Origin: Nguyenibacter vanlangensis
Lineage (GTDB): Bacteria > Pseudomonadota > Alphaproteobacteria > Acetobacterales > Acetobacteraceae
Direction of reading: 5' to 3'
Assembly: GCF_038719015.1 (NCBI RefSeq)
Contig: NZ_CP152276.1
Span: forward strand, 1,002,001-1,066,000
DNA length: 64,000 nt
The stretch's first letter is position 1. Each line of letters starts with the position of its first letter. The notes below the pieces were generated by a model. The model did not search any database, was not told the origin of the DNA, and worked only from the letters and a program-made list of their open reading frames with translations. Below are positions 61,428 to 64,000 of this stretch, in pieces. A program made the translations under genes and the position numbers.

Positions 61428-63110
61428 CTACTGCGCGGACGCGCTCCGCGTCATGGTCTGGCGGATCAACCCGTCCACCTCCCGCCCGGCCAGGCTCAGC
61501 GCCACCGCCTCGGCGATGCGGATCCCGTCGATCCCGGCCGACAGGATGCCGCCGGCATAGCCCGCCCCCTCGCCGGCCGGAAACAGTCCGGCGGTATTCA
61601 CGCTCTGCCCGTCCGGCCCGCGCGGAATGCGCAACGGCGAGGATGTCCGCGTCTCCACGCCGGTCATCACCGCGTCCTCCATGGCGAACCCGTCCAGTTC
61701 CCGGCCGAACGCCGCCAGCGCCTCGCGCATCGCATCGACGGCGAACGCGGGCAGGCACAGCGCCAGGTCGGTCGGCGTCACGCCCGGGCGATAGGACGGC
61801 TCTACCGCGCCCAAGCGGGTCGACGGCCGGCCGGCCAGGAAATCGCCCACGCGCTGGGCCGGCGCGCGATAATCGCCGCCTCCGGCCAGATAGGCCTGCC
61901 GTTCCCAATGACGCTGGAAGGCAATGCCGGCCAGCGGTCCGTCCGGATAGTCGGCCTGCGGGGTCACTCCGACCACGATCCCGGCATTGGCATTGCGCTC
62001 GGCGCGGGAATACTGGCTCATGCCGTTGGTGACCACGCGCCCTTCCTCGGACGTCGCGGCGACCACCGTGCCGCCCGGACACATGCAGAAGGAATAGACC
62101 GCCCGCCCGTTCGACGCGTGATGCACCAGCCGGTAATCCGCCGCCCCCAGCAGCGTGTGCCCCGCCTGGGCGCCGAACCGCGCGGCGTCGATCACCGATT
62201 GCGGATGCTCGATGCGCACGCCGATCGAAAACGGCTTGGCCTCCATCGCCACGCCGCCGGCATGCAGCATCGCGAACGTATCGCGCGCGCTGTGGCCGAT
62301 CGCCAGCACGACATGGCCGGTCTCCACCACGCCGCCATCCGCCAGCCGCACGCCCACGACCCGCCGCCCGTCCGGCCCGGCCTCCACCAGCACCTCCTCG
62401 ACCCGCGTGCCGAAGCGGTATTCACCGCCCAGCGCCTCGATCTCGGCCCGGATATGCTCGACCATCGACACCAGGCGGAACGTGCCGATATGCGGCTTGG
62501 ACAGGTACAGAATCTCCTCCGGCGCGCCGGCCCGGACGAATTCCGCCAGCACCTTGCGACCGTAATGGCGCGGATCGCTGACCTGGCTGTACAGCTTGCC
62601 GTCCGAAAACGTGCCCGCCCCGCCTTCGCCGAACTGGACATTGCTCTCGGGCGTCAGCACCGACCTGCGCCACAGCGCGAACGTGTCGACCGTACGCTCG
62701 CGCACGATCTTGCCGCGCTCCAGGATCAGCGGCCGCAGCCCCATCTGCGCCAGCACCAGCCCGGCCAGCAGCCCGCACGGCCCCGCGCCGATCACCACCG
62801 GGCGGCGATAACCGGCACCCGCCGCCAGCCGCGCCCCGTCATCCAGCACGAAGCGATAGGTCATGTCCGGCGCCGGCGCGACATGCCGCGCGCCGGCCAG
62901 CCGCGCCAGGACCGCCGCCTCGTCGCGCACCGCGCAATCCACGGTATAGACCAGGACGACCGCTCCCCGCCGCCGCGCGTCATAGCCGCGGCGGAACACC
63001 GCATGTTCCAGCAGGTCGCCCGGCACGACGCCCAGCCGCCGGACGATTTCCGCCTCCAGCGCCTCGGGCGGGTGGTCGAGCGGAAGCCTGATTTCGGTCA
63101 GTCGGATCAT
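61428..63110 (-). CDS. FAD-dependent dehydrogenase (BT_3147/YtfB-like uncharacterised family)
   Basis: 560 residues from ATG 63110. An N-terminal ~90-residue domain (MIRLTEIRLPLDHPPEALEA, FRRGYDARRRGAVVLVYTVD) precedes FAD-binding PVVIGAGPCGLLAGLVLAQM. It continues with NVQFGEGGAGTFSDGKLYSQ, HVVLAIGHSARDTFAMLHAG, SFCMCPGGTVVAATSEEGRV and FPAGEGAGYAGGILSAGIDG. This is the family annotated as uncharacterised FAD-dependent dehydrogenase in many bacteria; substrate unknown. It lies convergent to the Hsp70 operon. The family nickname in the call is approximate. Confidence 0.85.
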   Translation of the reverse strand: MIRLTEIRLPLDHPPEALEAEIVRRLGVVPGDLLEHAVFRRGYDARRRGAVVLVYTVDCAVRDEAAVLARLAGARHVAPAPDMTYRFVLDDGARLAAGAGYRRPVVIGAGPCGLLAGLVLAQMGLRPLILERGKIVRERTVDTFALWRRSVLTPESNVQFGEGGAGTFSDGKLYSQVSDPRHYGRKVLAEFVRAGAPEEILYLSKPHIGTFRLVSMVEHIRAEIEALGGEYRFGTRVEEVLVEAGPDGRRVVGVRLADGGVVETGHVVLAIGHSARDTFAMLHAGGVAMEAKPFSIGVRIEHPQSVIDAARFGAQAGHTLLGAADYRLVHHASNGRAVYSFCMCPGGTVVAATSEEGRVVTNGMSQYSRAERNANAGIVVGVTPQADYPDGPLAGIAFQRHWERQAYLAGGGDYRAPAQRVGDFLAGRPSTRLGAVEPSYRPGVTPTDLALCLPAFAVDAMREALAAFGRELDGFAMEDAVMTGVETRTSSPLRIPRGPDGQSVNTAGLFPAGEGAGYAGGILSAGIDGIRIAEAVALSLAGREVDGLIRQTMTRSASAQ

Positions 63111-63260
63111 GAAACGGGGTCCTATCACGCACGCCGCCCCCGATGAAAGCACGGCGACGCAACACGGGACTCGCCCCGCGCTCGGCGCGTCTGATACAGA
63201 GACCGCCAAACCCGCCCTCGGAGTCGGACCTGGAATCGGGTCCGATGATTCAGGATTTCC

Positions 63261-64000
63261 ATGGCCGAGCCGCACGACCACGCGCACCCGCATCACCATG
63301 GCCCCAGCCACGACCATGACCACGGGCATCACCATGGGCATCACGGCCATCACCACGGACATGCCCACGCTCCCGCCTCGTTCGGCACGGCCTTCGCCAT
63401 CGGCATCGCGCTGAACCTGGCCTATGTCGCGGCCGAGGCCGGCTGGGGCGTCGCGTCCCACGCCCTGGCCCTGCTGGCCGATGCGGGGCATAATTTGTCC
63501 GACGTGCTGGCCCTGGCCGCCGCATGGCTGGCGCAGCGCCTGTCGCGCCAGGCCCCCAGCGCCGACTATACCTACGGCCTCCGCCGCTCCTCGATCCTGG
63601 CGGCGCTGGGCAACGCGGCGGCGCTGCTGCTGGTGACCGGCGGCATCGCGTGGGAATCGATCCTGCGCCTGGTCACGCCCGCGGCGGTGCCGGGCGGCAC
63701 CATCATGGCGGTGGCCGGCGCCGGAATCCTGGTCAACGGCATCACCGCCCTGCTGTTCCTGCGCGGCGGCGACGACCTGAATATCCGCGGCGCATTCCTG
63801 CACATGGCCGCCGACGCGCTGATGTCGCTGGCCGTGGTGATCGCCGGGGCGATCATTCTCTATACCGGCTGGCTCCGGGTCGATCCGGTCATCAGCCTGG
63901 TGGTGTCGGCCACCATCGTCGCCGGCACCTGGTCCCTGCTGCGCGATTCGCTGGACATGGCGCTGGACCGCGTGCCGCGCGCCATCGACCGCGCGGGGGT
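63261..64000 (+). CDS. Cation diffusion facilitator (CzcD/ZitB-like), partial
   Basis: First ~246 residues of a CDF-type metal/proton antiporter; it runs off the right edge. A strongly His-rich start (HDHAHPHHHGPSHDHDHGHH and on to about residue 36) probably binds zinc. Membrane helices follow with the metal-site motifs ALLADAGHNLSDVLALAAAW (HxxxD) and FLHMAADALMSLAVVIAGAI (HxxxD). The ATG at 63261 directly precedes the His-rich tail. Substrate Zn, Co or Cd by family. Confidence 0.93.
   Translation, partial: MAEPHDHAHPHHHGPSHDHDHGHHHGHHGHHHGHAHAPASFGTAFAIGIALNLAYVAAEAGWGVASHALALLADAGHNLSDVLALAAAWLAQRLSRQAPSADYTYGLRRSSILAALGNAAALLLVTGGIAWESILRLVTPAAVPGGTIMAVAGAGILVNGITALLFLRGGDDLNIRGAFLHMAADALMSLAVVIAGAIILYTGWLRVDPVISLVVSATIVAGTWSLLRDSLDMALDRVPRAIDRAG

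Overview
The window is a high-GC alphaproteobacterial chromosome segment, most likely from an acetic acid bacterium (Acetobacteraceae, Gluconacetobacter-like). This assignment is inferred from the housekeeping proteins, the GC-rich third positions, the RNase E with an acidic insert in its S1 domain, and an IS1380-family element, a family first described in Acetobacter. No 16S or other decisive taxonomic marker is present.

Layout. 1-6540 is core: the 5' part of uvrA (minus) faces ssb, gyrA, coaD and a cyclophilin, then tRNA-Lys. 6547-7319 holds a decayed BrnT/BrnA toxin-antitoxin remnant. 7320-14797 is an accessory island: a TolC-like channel, a CvaA/HlyD-type adaptor and a C39-peptidase ABC exporter, convergent with an AT-rich minus-strand operon of a double-glycine precursor peptide (14495-14662), a DUF6624 protein and a graspetide-type ATP-grasp ligase. 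I read this as a RiPP (graspetide-like) cluster with its own cleavage and export machinery. A frameshifted IS1380-family copy (14798-16399) and an IS5-like remnant bound it.

17085-31945 returns to core: transglutaminase-like, YidB-like and DUF2076 proteins, glyQS, the cell-shape operon mreB-mreC-mreD-mrdA-rodA with a DUF3293 gene, two duplicated glycine-zipper lipoproteins, and leuA behind what looks like a leucine leader-peptide attenuator. 32285-54580 holds an amidase, RNase E, a HerA-like ATPase with a flavoprotein, an amidohydrolase, a cyclic-nucleotide phosphodiesterase-like protein, cysE, a ubiquinone-type hydroxylase, PII/ammonium transporter, a PsiF-like secreted protein, a Phd/PemK-like toxin-antitoxin pair beside four consecutive perfect hairpins, and retropepsin-like, pip, xerC and priA genes.

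54935-61375 is a second island: five tightly packed plus-strand genes (GrpE-like factor, divergent Hsp70, AAA+ ATPase, single-pass membrane protein, J-like/PH-like protein). It looks like a self-contained chaperone/unfoldase system whose job I cannot assign. The window closes with an FAD-dependent dehydrogenase and the start of a cation-diffusion-facilitator gene. The two strongest leads for an undescribed system are the peptide cluster and the Hsp70 operon.
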